Source: JAYPWI01 sp038135065
GTDB taxonomy: Bacteria; Actinomycetota; Acidimicrobiia; Acidimicrobiales; Poriferisodalaceae
Assembly (NCBI GenBank): GCA_038135065.1
Contig: JAYPWI010000056.1
Span: 1 to 11,333 of the forward strand
Direction of reading: 5' to 3'
DNA length: 11,333 nucleotides
The translations under genes and the position numbers were made by a program. The notes beneath the pieces were generated by a model. That model was not told the origin of the DNA, did not search any database, and worked only from the letters and a program-made list of their open reading frames with translations. Positions 1 to 6,210 of the stretch are shown one piece after another; position 1 is the first letter of the stretch; every line of letters begins with the position of its first letter.

Positions 1-58
1 CTGCTGGACAGGTGAGATCAGGATCGCTCCATCGAACGGTTGGTGGGGTCGCTACATG
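1..58 (+). other. Left-edge sequence, possible tail of an upstream plus-strand gene
   Basis: Too short to identify. Two frames end in a stop here: TGA at 13-15, and TGA at 57-59 directly before the large hairpin. Either could be the end of a plus-strand gene entering from the left, which would fit the hairpin followed by a short T run. Nothing in the few residues available allows a family call, and the region may equally be noncoding. Confidence 0.2.
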
Positions 59-103
59 AAGGTTCGGTCACGGCACCGGTTCGGTGCCGTGACCGAACCT
101 TTT
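59..103 (+). terminator. Strong intrinsic-type terminator hairpin, probably bidirectional
   Basis: A perfect 20-bp inverted repeat has arms at 59-78 and 82-101 and a 3-nt loop (GTT). The 3' side is followed on the plus strand by T residues at 100-103. Read on the minus strand it lies about 10 nt beyond the stop of the M23 lipoprotein gene, although with only two T residues after the stem. It therefore probably terminates the minus-strand envelope cluster and also any plus-strand gene entering from the left. The stem is unusually long and perfect compared with the other gene ends in this window. Confidence 0.8.
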
Positions 104-112
104 GCGTGGGCT

Positions 113-913
113 TCAGCGGTTGCAGAGCTCCGGTTGTTTTGATCCCCCATAGAGGCGACCGGCCCACGTCTCGATCAGTGGTGTGAGGGCGTCGGCGTCG
201 ACCGCGGCCATGAACTCGGTCGGGCACAGCCACACCTCGGGCTGGCTGTTGCTCTCCTTGAGGGTCATGTGCACATGGGCCCATTCGTCCTGACCGAGAA
301 GAACGCCGATGGGCTGGCCGGCGGTGACCTCATCACCGACCTCGATGGTCAGTCGGTCGAGCATCTGGTTGGCCAGCACCTCCTGTTCGGCGATCTTTGC
401 GGCGTCTGCTGGGCCGGCGGACGGCTCGAGGCTGTAGGAGAGCACGGGGCCGCTGGATGACACGATCATCAGGTTGACCTGGAAGGCGCCATCGGGTTGT
501 CGTTCCATCACCCGCACGTCCATCACTTGTCCGCTGATGGCGGCCACGACCGTCGTTTCGGATGGCGTGACGAAGTAGTCGATTCCGTTGTGGAACTGGA
601 TGCCAACAGCGTTGCCCTGTGTGGCGTACGGCTGTGATGCCCAGACGTCGTCGAGTTCGTCCACCGGGTGAACGACCACCAGTGCGCTGTCGCCCGTGGT
701 GGTCGGAGTGCTGGTCGACACGGAAGAGGTGGTGTGGGGTGATGTGGTGGCTACCGCATCAGTGGATTGGGTCGACATGGGTGCCGGCTGTGTAGGGGCG
801 GATTCGTTTCCGGACGATGATTCCTCGGCGGAGCCTGAACACCCCATGACGACGGCAACGGCGATGGTGAGCAGCACCAGCCTCGGAAGTCGAGCACGGA
901 GCGTCGTGTGCAC
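113..913 (-). CDS. Lipoprotein with M23 (LytM-type) metallopeptidase domain
   Basis: 266 aa, GTG start preceded by a purine-rich AAGAAGA about 6 nt upstream. The N-terminus is a lipoprotein signal: basic start, hydrophobic stretch 11-23, then lipobox V-M-G-C with Cys25. Residues 26-78 form a Ser/Thr/Pro-rich linker, typical of surface-exposed actinobacterial lipoproteins. The C-terminal half resembles the M23/LytM fold: H108-N-G-I-D112 matches HxxxD, 'ISGQV' follows as in the family, 'VGDEVTAGQPIG' matches the usual Gly-rich turn, and H213-V-H215 matches HxH. These supply the usual zinc ligands. The family cuts peptidoglycan cross-bridges or acts as an inactive activator of amidases. Where active members usually have Tyr-x-His-Leu, this protein reads 'SYSLEP' with no His, so activity is uncertain. 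It is the last gene of the minus-strand cluster and ends about 10 nt before the hairpin. Confidence 0.85.
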   Translation of the reverse strand: MHTTLRARLPRLVLLTIAVAVVMGCSGSAEESSSGNESAPTQPAPMSTQSTDAVATTSPHTTSSVSTSTPTTTGDSALVVVHPVDELDDVWASQPYATQGNAVGIQFHNGIDYFVTPSETTVVAAISGQVMDVRVMERQPDGAFQVNLMIVSSSGPVLSYSLEPSAGPADAAKIAEQEVLANQMLDRLTIEVGDEVTAGQPIGVLLGQDEWAHVHMTLKESNSQPEVWLCPTEFMAAVDADALTPLIETWAGRLYGGSKQPELCNR

Positions 914-928
914 GGTGATCTTCTTTCG

Positions 929-1159
929 TTAACGGTTACGTTCGATCGATGCGAGATGGGTTTCTCGAGCCTGCAGTGAAGGTCGCACCGCTTCGAGCCA
1001 CGCCGCCCGAGCTACTCCGTCGGGATCGATGGGTCGACCTGCGGCTTCGCGGCGGTGCTGGTCGCCCATGTCGTACTGGGGGACAGCGTCGGCCCTCCTC
1101 GCTTCTTCATCGTGTTCCAAGTCGGTCCGAATGGCGGTCGTCTGTAGGTCGCGCCTCAC
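929..1159 (-). CDS. Small hydrophilic hypothetical protein, GTGA-coupled to DUF2752 gene
   Basis: 76 aa if it begins at the GTG at 1159-1157, which shares bases with the TGA stop of the DUF2752 gene (GTGA overlap), the usual sign of translational coupling. An in-frame ATG at 1183-1181, inside the upstream gene, would give 84 aa. The TAA stop lies 15 nt before the GTG of the M23 lipoprotein gene, so the frame exactly fills the space between two real genes. The product is charged, predicted mostly helical, with no signal peptide, membrane segment or cysteines, and I recognise no family. Roughly two thirds of third codon positions are G or C, lower than a confident gene here. The geometry argues for a real gene; the composition leaves doubt. 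Confidence 0.5.
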   Translation of the reverse strand: MRRDLQTTAIRTDLEHDEEARRADAVPQYDMGDQHRREAAGRPIDPDGVARAAWLEAVRPSLQARETHLASIERNR

Positions 1160-1497
1160 CAACGACCGAGATTCCAACCCCATGTGCAGACGAGCAGCGC
1201 GACGGCTATCCGTGGATGGCGGGTGAGGGCCAGGTTGGCCTTCCTTGCCGCAGCGCGCCATGGCGCGGCGGAACGTGCCGAGGCCACCACCGCTCGCCAT
1301 CGGATCAACATGACCAGGACAACCAGGGTCAGGGCCAGGACGACCAGGGCGTTGTGACGCAGTGCGCCGAGCGGGTCCAGTGTGAGCAGGTCAACGACGG
1401 CCCGCGAGGCCCCGCAGGTGGGGCATGGCTGGCCGATGATGCGGGCGAACGGACACAGCCCACTCAACTCATCGAGGTTCGGGGCCAGGTCGATCAT
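1156..1497 (-). CDS. DUF2752 family membrane protein
   Basis: 113 aa. The signature of DUF2752 (PF10825) is clear: Cys15-Pro-Phe, then G22-Q-P-C25-P-T-C28-G-A-S-R32, matching the family pattern of a first Cys-Pro followed by 'G-x-x-CPxCGxTR'. A hydrophobic helix at about 45-67 and a second at 94-110 make it a small integral membrane protein. The family has no established function. It starts 25 nt after the stop of the zinc-ribbon/TM2 gene; that pairing is one I know from other bacteria. No clear ribosome binding site precedes the ATG, which fits expression from the upstream transcript. Its TGA overlaps the GTG of the next small gene. Confidence 0.85.
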   Translation of the reverse strand: MIDLAPNLDELSGLCPFARIIGQPCPTCGASRAVVDLLTLDPLGALRHNALVVLALTLVVLVMLIRWRAVVASARSAAPWRAAARKANLALTRHPRIAVALLVCTWGWNLGRW

Positions 1498-1522
1498 GGA
1501 TGTTGCCGACTGTCGCAGCTGG

Positions 1523-1966
1523 TCAGAACCAGGTTTTCTCGCCGTAGACGTAGATCCGGTCGAACTCCTCTTCGGACTTCGTCAGGTAGATGATGCCTTC
1601 GATCAATCCGATGATGCCCATGGGGATGGCACCGATGCCGCACGTGAGGATGCTGACCAGCAGCATGATCAAGCCCGCTGTCGTGTAACCGAGGACGAAC
1701 TTGTGGATGCCGAGCGCGCCGATGAGGATGCCGCACAGGCCGGCGGCGAGTCGCTTTCCCGAGGATGGTTGACCAGCGGAAGGCTGCACGGCCCCTGGGC
1801 TGTACGCGCCTCCACAGCTCGAGCAGAAGCGACCGCTCGCCGTGCTCACCACCGAGCAGTGTGGACAGCGCCGGGCGATTCCTTCGAACGTCGCCCCGCA
1901 GACGGGGCAGAAGCCGCCGTCCGTGTCGCTCGTAGTCGAACATTGTGAGCAGTGGCGTTCGGTCAT
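1523..1966 (-). CDS. Tandem zinc-ribbon TM2-domain membrane protein
   Basis: 147 aa. The N-terminus holds two zinc ribbons in tandem with identical spacing: C6-x2-C9-x10-C20-x2-C23 and C34-x2-C37-x10-C48-x2-C51. A short Ser/Pro/Gly linker (52-70) leads into a TM2 domain (PF05154): 'GALGIHKFVLGYTTAGL' matches the hallmark Gly-x-x-Gly-x-His-x-Phe-x-x-Gly, between two membrane helices, followed by a charged tail. TM2 proteins are widespread with no settled function in bacteria. The ATG at 1966-1964 is preceded by a GGGGGG ribosome binding site with 4 nt spacing. A TACCGT box on the minus strand (1998-1993), about 26 nt upstream, could be the -10 of the cluster promoter. It is the first gene of the minus-strand cluster and divergent from the MFS gene. 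Confidence 0.9.
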   Translation of the reverse strand: MTERHCSQCSTTSDTDGGFCPVCGATFEGIARRCPHCSVVSTASGRFCSSCGGAYSPGAVQPSAGQPSSGKRLAAGLCGILIGALGIHKFVLGYTTAGLIMLLVSILTCGIGAIPMGIIGLIEGIIYLTKSEEEFDRIYVYGEKTWF

Positions 1967-2089
1967 GAGGCCCCCCGTGGAGTTGCCTTACAACGGTAGT
2001 AGGCGGTGAGAGGCGCGCACGGCGTTGATGTGATGTTGCGCTCGGCTTGGCGCAGCACTTCTCGGCGAGATGCGACAGCATGGAGGTCG

Positions 2090-3382
2090 ATGACGGTGCG
2101 CGGGGAGACAGGCCGTGGTCCCCGGGGGCCGGTGGGGACTGCCGAACCCTTGGTGTTCGCAGTGCGCGCCCTCGACGAGACGGCCACTCCGACCCCGCCG
2201 GCGGGACGCCTCGGCGCCCGGGCTGTGGTGGCCCTGCTGGTGATCGCCGCCGCGTCGATGGTGGCCCAGGGGTTCGGTCGCTTCACCTACCCGGTGCTGC
2301 TCGACGCCATCAACGACGACATCCTGCAGTCCTACGGTCGAGCCGGGCTGCTGGGCACGGCCAGCCTGGTCGCGTACCTGCTCGGCACCGGGGTGGTCGC
2401 CTGGGCATCGACCCGGATCGACGCCGGTTCGCTCATGCGGTTCGGCATCGTGTTGTCCCTGTCGGGGCTGGCCCTGCTCACCGTCGCTCCCGACTTCCTG
2501 ACCCTGGGGGTCGCCCTGTTCATCGCCGGATTGGGTGGGGCGGCAGTGTGGATCCCGGCCCCCGGCATCGGCGCCATGCTGGTCGGCCCGGCCCGGGCCG
2601 GGTTGGCCGTCGGTCTGGTCGGCTCCGGTATCGGCATGGGCATCGTGGTGGCCGGGCCGCTGACCAACGCAGTGCGCACCGCTTCCGGTGACGCCGGTGC
2701 CTGGCGGCCCGTCTACGCAGTACAGGCCGGCATCGCAGCCGTGGTGTTGATCGCCCTGTTCCTGATCCGACGCTCCACCTCGCCACCTTCGGCCCAGCAG
2801 GACAAGGTTCCGTTCGGGGTCATCCGTACCGTGCCGGGCTGGTATCTCCTGGTCGGCGGGTTCGCCGTGTTCGGGGTTGCGTACTCGCTGTACTTCTACT
2901 TCCTGGTCGCCCAGCTGCGTTCTGCGGGATGGAGTCCCTCAGCGTCGAGCCTGGTGTTCGCCCTCACCGGGGTGGCCAGCGTGCTGGGTGGACTGGTGTT
3001 CGGTCGGCTGTCCGACCGCTACCCCCGGCCCAATGTCATGGCGGTGGGCTTCGCGTTGATGGTGGCTGCCCCCTTGCTGAGCTTGCAGGGCACACCGGTC
3101 TCGGTGACTGCGGCGGCCATCGCCTTCGGCCTGTGCGTGTCGGGCACGCCGACCACCATCGGGGCCATGGTGGCCGACCACCTGTCCGGGCGTGCATTCG
3201 GGGCAGCCTTCGGCACCCTCACCCTCGGGTTCGGTATCTCACAGCTGGCCGGGCCGCCGTTCGCCGGGTTCGTCGGTGAGGCGACGGGCAGCTTCACCGT
3301 GCCGTTCCTGGTCGCCTCGGTCATGGCTGCGGTGGGCATCGTCATCAGCCTGCGGGCGCGCCGGTTCGCGATTCGTCGCTGA
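2090..3382 (+). CDS. MFS transporter (12 TM, exporter-like)
   Basis: 430 aa from the ATG at 2090; a GTG at 2096 has better spacing (9 nt) from the GGAGG at 2082-2086 and may be the true start, while a GTG at 2006 opens the frame further but lacks a ribosome binding site. After a Pro/Ala-rich N-terminal tail of about 40 residues come about 12 hydrophobic segments in two groups of six, separated by a polar loop near residues 228-243. TM1 begins 'VVALLVIAAAS' and is followed by 'GFGRFTYPVLL', as seen in the YbfB/YjiJ-like and related MFS branches. 'FGRLSDRYPRP' at 304-314 matches MFS motif A in the second half. Many members are drug or metabolite exporters; the substrate is not readable. It converges on the LLM oxidoreductase gene with a 44-nt gap and stands apart from the upstream minus-strand cluster. 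Confidence 0.88.
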   Translation: MTVRGETGRGPRGPVGTAEPLVFAVRALDETATPTPPAGRLGARAVVALLVIAAASMVAQGFGRFTYPVLLDAINDDILQSYGRAGLLGTASLVAYLLGTGVVAWASTRIDAGSLMRFGIVLSLSGLALLTVAPDFLTLGVALFIAGLGGAAVWIPAPGIGAMLVGPARAGLAVGLVGSGIGMGIVVAGPLTNAVRTASGDAGAWRPVYAVQAGIAAVVLIALFLIRRSTSPPSAQQDKVPFGVIRTVPGWYLLVGGFAVFGVAYSLYFYFLVAQLRSAGWSPSASSLVFALTGVASVLGGLVFGRLSDRYPRPNVMAVGFALMVAAPLLSLQGTPVSVTAAAIAFGLCVSGTPTTIGAMVADHLSGRAFGAAFGTLTLGFGISQLAGPPFAGFVGEATGSFTVPFLVASVMAAVGIVISLRARRFAIRR

Positions 3383-3402
3383 CTGCTCGACTGAGCTGAC
3401 CC

Positions 3403-3419
3403 GGTCGGACATGCCGACC
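3403..3419. terminator. Small hairpin between convergent genes
   Basis: GGTCGG (3403-3408) and CCGACC (3414-3419) form a 6-bp stem with a 5-nt loop in the 44-nt gap between the convergent MFS and LLM genes. It is followed on the plus strand by a G run rather than T, so if it ends transcription it is a weak, non-classical site. Confidence 0.3.
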
Positions 3420-3426
3420 TGGGGGG

Positions 3427-4302
3427 TTAGCGGGTGGCGACGGGAGCGATGATCTCGGCCAACTGCTCGACTGCCTCCCGGATCTTCGCCGGGTTCGACG
3501 TGGGCGGAGCCACCACCAGACGGTCCACCCCGATGTCCTCGAGCTCCTTGACCCGATCGAGAGATTCGCGTCGGGGCGACCACACCATGGTGGTGTTCTC
3601 GATGGCGTCGCCGTCCCGTCCGTGATCGGCAGCGGCGCGCCGCACCACGTCGAACAGGTGGGTCAGTTCTTCGTCGGTCCCCTTCGCAGGGAAGAACCCA
3701 GTGCCGTAACGACCGGCCCGGCGGGCGGCAGCGTCGCTGTGGCCGCCCACCACGATGGGAATGGTTCCCCCGTCGGGCTGTGGTCGGGAGATGGCGTTGG
3801 AGAAGTTCACGAACTCGCCGTGGTACTCGGCGTGCTCCTGACTCCACAGGGCTTGCATGGCCTCGCAGTACTCGTCGGTTCGCTTGCCCCGGGCCGCCCA
3901 CGGAATGCCCAACGCGTCGAACTCCTCCTGCAGCCAGCCCACCCCGATGCCCAGCTCGAACCGGTTGTTGGACAGCTTGGCCAGGGTCGCGCACTCCTTG
4001 GCCAACACCACGGGATTGCGCTGGGGCACGATCAGGATGCCCGTGGCCAGCCGGATGTGGGTGGTGAGGGCCGCAGCGTGAGCCAACCACAGCAACGGGT
4101 CGGGGAGGTCGGGGTCCTCGCCGCCGGGGATCTTCCCGCTCTCGTGGTACGGGTACTGCGACTGGTAGCCGTGGGGGATGATGACGTGCTCCACCGCCCA
4201 GATGGACTCGATCCCGCACTCATCGGCTGCTGTGGCGATGGCGGTGGCCGCCTCGCCATCGGCGTAGCGGGCGGAGTTGGCGAACATGATTCCGAACTTC
4301 AT
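3427..4302 (-). CDS. LLM-class F420-dependent oxidoreductase (TIGR03619-like)
   Basis: 291 aa with the luciferase-like TIM-barrel layout. The N-terminus 'MKFGIMFANSARYADG' begins the first strand. 'VEHVIIPHGYQSQYPY', 'IRLATGILIVPQRNPVVLA' and 'RFELGIGVGWLQEEFDALGI' match the F420-dependent TIGR03619 subfamily closely, and 'RGKRTDEYCEAMQALW' and 'IPIVVGGHSDAAARRAGR' follow in the expected order. Members transfer hydride between reduced F420 (or a flavin) and an organic substrate; the substrate is unknown here. Length is normal and no key part is missing. The ATG has no ribosome binding site but stands exactly 6 nt after TAGCGT, so the mRNA is probably leaderless. It is divergent from the amidohydrolase gene, with a 65-nt shared upstream region. 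Confidence 0.92.
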   Translation of the reverse strand: MKFGIMFANSARYADGEAATAIATAADECGIESIWAVEHVIIPHGYQSQYPYHESGKIPGGEDPDLPDPLLWLAHAAALTTHIRLATGILIVPQRNPVVLAKECATLAKLSNNRFELGIGVGWLQEEFDALGIPWAARGKRTDEYCEAMQALWSQEHAEYHGEFVNFSNAISRPQPDGGTIPIVVGGHSDAAARRAGRYGTGFFPAKGTDEELTHLFDVVRRAAADHGRDGDAIENTTMVWSPRRESLDRVKELEDIGVDRLVVAPPTSNPAKIREAVEQLAEIIAPVATR

Positions 4303-4308
4303 GTGGCA

Positions 4309-4314
4309 ACGCTA
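4309..4314 (-). promoter_or_regulatory. -10 box of leaderless promoter for LLM gene
   Basis: TAGCGT on the minus strand, followed by 6 nt (TGCCAC) and then the ATG. This is the TANNNT box and spacing expected when transcription starts at or next to the start codon. No ribosome binding site is present. I see no good -35 element. Confidence 0.55.
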
Positions 4315-4367
4315 CGACAGGACGGACCTCGGGCGCAGGTGAACGGCCCCTGTGGAAGGCTATGGCC

Positions 4368-5204
4368 ATGGCCATCATCGACGTGCAGGTTCATGCCTAC
4401 GAACGAGACCACCCCGGACGCCCCTGGGCAGCCGTGCTGCACGGCCCCGACGAGGTCACCGGCGACCTGATGGTGGCGGCCATGGACGAGGTCGGCGTGG
4501 ATGCAGCCATCCTCGTCTCACCGTTCACCATGTACCGCTACGACCCCAGCTACGCCGTCGAGGTCAGGGCCGCCCACCCCGATCGGTTCGCCCTGGTCGC
4601 CCCATTCGATCCCAACGGCGACGCCATCACCGAGGCAGTGACCGAGTGGTCGACCCAGCCCGGTGTGGTTGGGGCCCGGCTGATGCTGCACCGGGACCCC
4701 GAGGGTGGCGCCGACCACGCAGGCATCAACGAACTGTTCGCCGCAGCCGGCCAGGCAGGCATTCCCCTCAACGTGCTGTGCTGGGGTCATCTGGCCCTCG
4801 TCGGCGAGGTGGCCCGCAGGCACCCCGACACCCAGGTGGTGATCGACCACCTGGGGCTGGCCCAACGGTTCGAACCGCCAGCGCCGGCCGATCCCTTCGC
4901 CATGCTCGATGCCGTGGTGGCCCTGGCTCAACTCGACAACGTGGCCATCAAGGTCTCGGGGGCAGGCACCCTGTCCCATCAGGGGTACCCCTTCGACGAC
5001 GTGTGGCCAGCCCTCGAGCAGGTCCTCGACGCGTTCGGTCTGGACCGTTGTATGTGGGGTACCGACTGGACCCGAGCCACCGCCTTTCTCACCTACCAGC
5101 AAGGTGTGGACGCGTTCCGATCGACCGATCGGCTCTCCGACAGTGACAAGGCTGCCCTGATGGGGGGCACGCTGGAGCGGATCTACCGATGGTCGCCCGC
5201 CTGA
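4368..5204 (+). CDS. Amidohydrolase-2 family protein (TIM-barrel metal hydrolase)
   Basis: 278 aa from the ATG at 4368, chosen because GGAAGG (4354-4359) lies 8 nt before it; an ATG two codons earlier (4362) is only 2 nt from that site. The fold and motifs are those of PF04909: N-terminal 'IIDVQVHAYERD', His141 in 'CWGHL', 'VVIDHLGL' with His161, 'VAIKVSG' and 'MWGTDW' with Asp233. Members hydrolyse lactones or C-N bonds, or act as metal-dependent decarboxylases. The first metal motif, usually Asp-x-His-x-His, here reads Asp5-Val-Gln7-Val-His9, a variant I recall in an actinobacterial subgroup. The length is near the small end of the family. It overlaps the next gene by 16 bp, so the two are probably co-expressed, and it leads a plus-strand run that includes two oxygenase/oxidoreductase genes. 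Confidence 0.88.
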   Translation: MAIIDVQVHAYERDHPGRPWAAVLHGPDEVTGDLMVAAMDEVGVDAAILVSPFTMYRYDPSYAVEVRAAHPDRFALVAPFDPNGDAITEAVTEWSTQPGVVGARLMLHRDPEGGADHAGINELFAAAGQAGIPLNVLCWGHLALVGEVARRHPDTQVVIDHLGLAQRFEPPAPADPFAMLDAVVALAQLDNVAIKVSGAGTLSHQGYPFDDVWPALEQVLDAFGLDRCMWGTDWTRATAFLTYQQGVDAFRSTDRLSDSDKAALMGGTLERIYRWSPA

Positions 5205-6163
5205 ACCGATCGACCGTGGCGAGGGTTCCCGCGCTGGCACTACTCGCGGGCCCCCTCCTGGTGGGGGCCACCTGGGGGGTCGCCGCCCGGGTGTGGATGA
5301 GGATGATCACCTCCGATCCGGAGTTCACCTGGTCGGGAACCCTCTACATCGTCGGGGCCTCGGGCCTGGCCTTCACCGCGCAGGTGGGTCCCGCCCTGGC
5401 CCGCCGCAGGCAGCGGGGACGGCTGGTGACAGGAGCCACCTGGGTGCTGGCTATCGCGGCCCTGCTGCCGATGGGCGCCGGAGCCGGCTTCGTTGGTCTT
5501 CCCGTCCTGCTCATCGTTCCGCTGGTCGCCGGCGTCATGGATGCCCGAAGCTTGTCGCGAGTGGTCCCGGTGGGTCTTGTCGTGGTCGGTGCGACGTGGC
5601 CCCTGGTCGTCTTCGGTGCCGACGACCTCGAGGGCTACGCGACGCTGGTCGGGATGGGGGGCTTCATCGCCCTGTACGCAACGGCGGCGTTCGGCATTGC
5701 CAGCGCTCGATCGCTGGGGCGGATCGACATCGACCGGTTGGGTCAGCTCTACCTGGCCGCCGAGGTTGCCGTTGTGCAAGGGGACCAACTGGTACCTGCG
5801 ACCGAAGCGGAGTGGATGGGCAGCCGGGTGGTGCACGTGATCACCGGATGGAATCCGGGCGGGCGAACCCAGTCGGTGCGTAGGAACGAGGCCGCCGACC
5901 GTCGCCTCCACCAGGAACTCGTCGACCGGGGCCTCGAGCCGGTGCGGGCGCGCGGCTCGGACCCTCGCTCCGCCCACTACGAGGACAGCTGGGCCGTCGT
6001 CGGACTGACCGACGACCTGGCCCGGGCGATAGGGAACCGCTTCGGGCAGGTGGCGGTGTTCCGTCTCGCCGACGGGGTCCAGACCGTTGTGGGGTGCACG
6101 GGCCGCTGGCAGATGTCCCGATCGCTCGATGGGGCCTCGTCGGTCGGCGATCTGCCCCGCTAG
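5189..6163 (+). CDS. Multi-pass membrane protein fused to C-terminal DUF3293 domain
   Basis: 324 aa. The first 175 residues hold about six hydrophobic segments (about 13-34, 49-69, 79-97, 98-116, 125-144, 150-173). The sequence after the first segment, 'GVAARVWMRMIT' then 'PEFTWSGTLYIVG', looks like a conserved motif of uncharacterised actinobacterial membrane proteins. Residues 185-305 match DUF3293 (PF11697): 'ITGWNPGG' at 218-225, 'RRNEAADRRLHQEL' at 231-244, 'HYEDSWAVVGL' at 263-273 and 'FGQVAVFRL' at 285-293. DUF3293 is usually a small stand-alone soluble protein of unknown function, so the fusion is notable; the frame is continuous with no sign of frameshift. The ATG lies within the end of the amidohydrolase gene (16-bp overlap), with GGAG 11 nt upstream. 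A function for either part is unknown. Confidence 0.8.
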   Translation: MVARLNRSTVARVPALALLAGPLLVGATWGVAARVWMRMITSDPEFTWSGTLYIVGASGLAFTAQVGPALARRRQRGRLVTGATWVLAIAALLPMGAGAGFVGLPVLLIVPLVAGVMDARSLSRVVPVGLVVVGATWPLVVFGADDLEGYATLVGMGGFIALYATAAFGIASARSLGRIDIDRLGQLYLAAEVAVVQGDQLVPATEAEWMGSRVVHVITGWNPGGRTQSVRRNEAADRRLHQELVDRGLEPVRARGSDPRSAHYEDSWAVVGLTDDLARAIGNRFGQVAVFRLADGVQTVVGCTGRWQMSRSLDGASSVGDLPR

Positions 6164-6210
6164 CCTGCCCGTCTTCGGGTGACCCACATGTGGCCGATGC
6201 GGAGAAGACG

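Noticed and set aside
949..1593. Plus-strand open frame of 214 codons
   Set aside because: It is antisense to the DUF2752 and small genes, whose products show family motifs; its own product is Arg/Gly-rich with no domain, as expected of a shadow in GC-rich DNA.
2006..2089. Upstream extension of the MFS gene from a GTG at 2006
   Set aside because: The added 28 residues are Arg/Ser-rich and unlike MFS N-termini, and no ribosome binding site precedes the GTG, whereas GGAGG stands before 2090/2096.
3239..4219. Minus-strand open frame of 326 codons
   Set aside because: It overlaps the LLM gene in another frame and runs into the MFS gene; the product is Arg/Gly/His-rich low-complexity sequence.
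5117..5132. Inverted repeat CCGATCG-AC-CGATCGG
   Set aside because: Inside the amidohydrolase coding sequence; GATCG-rich short palindromes are frequent here, and no regulatory role is supported.
4518..5240. Minus-strand open frame of 240 codons
   Set aside because: Antisense to the well-supported amidohydrolase gene and without recognisable motifs.
6168..6180. Tiny CCCG/CGGG hairpin after the DUF3293 fusion gene
   Set aside because: Only a 4-bp stem with no T run, and the next gene follows closely on the same strand, so termination is not supported.
6094..6210. Upstream extension of the second LLM gene
   Set aside because: It would overlap the preceding gene by 70 bp, the residues are not family-like, and a good ribosome binding site precedes the ATG at 6211.
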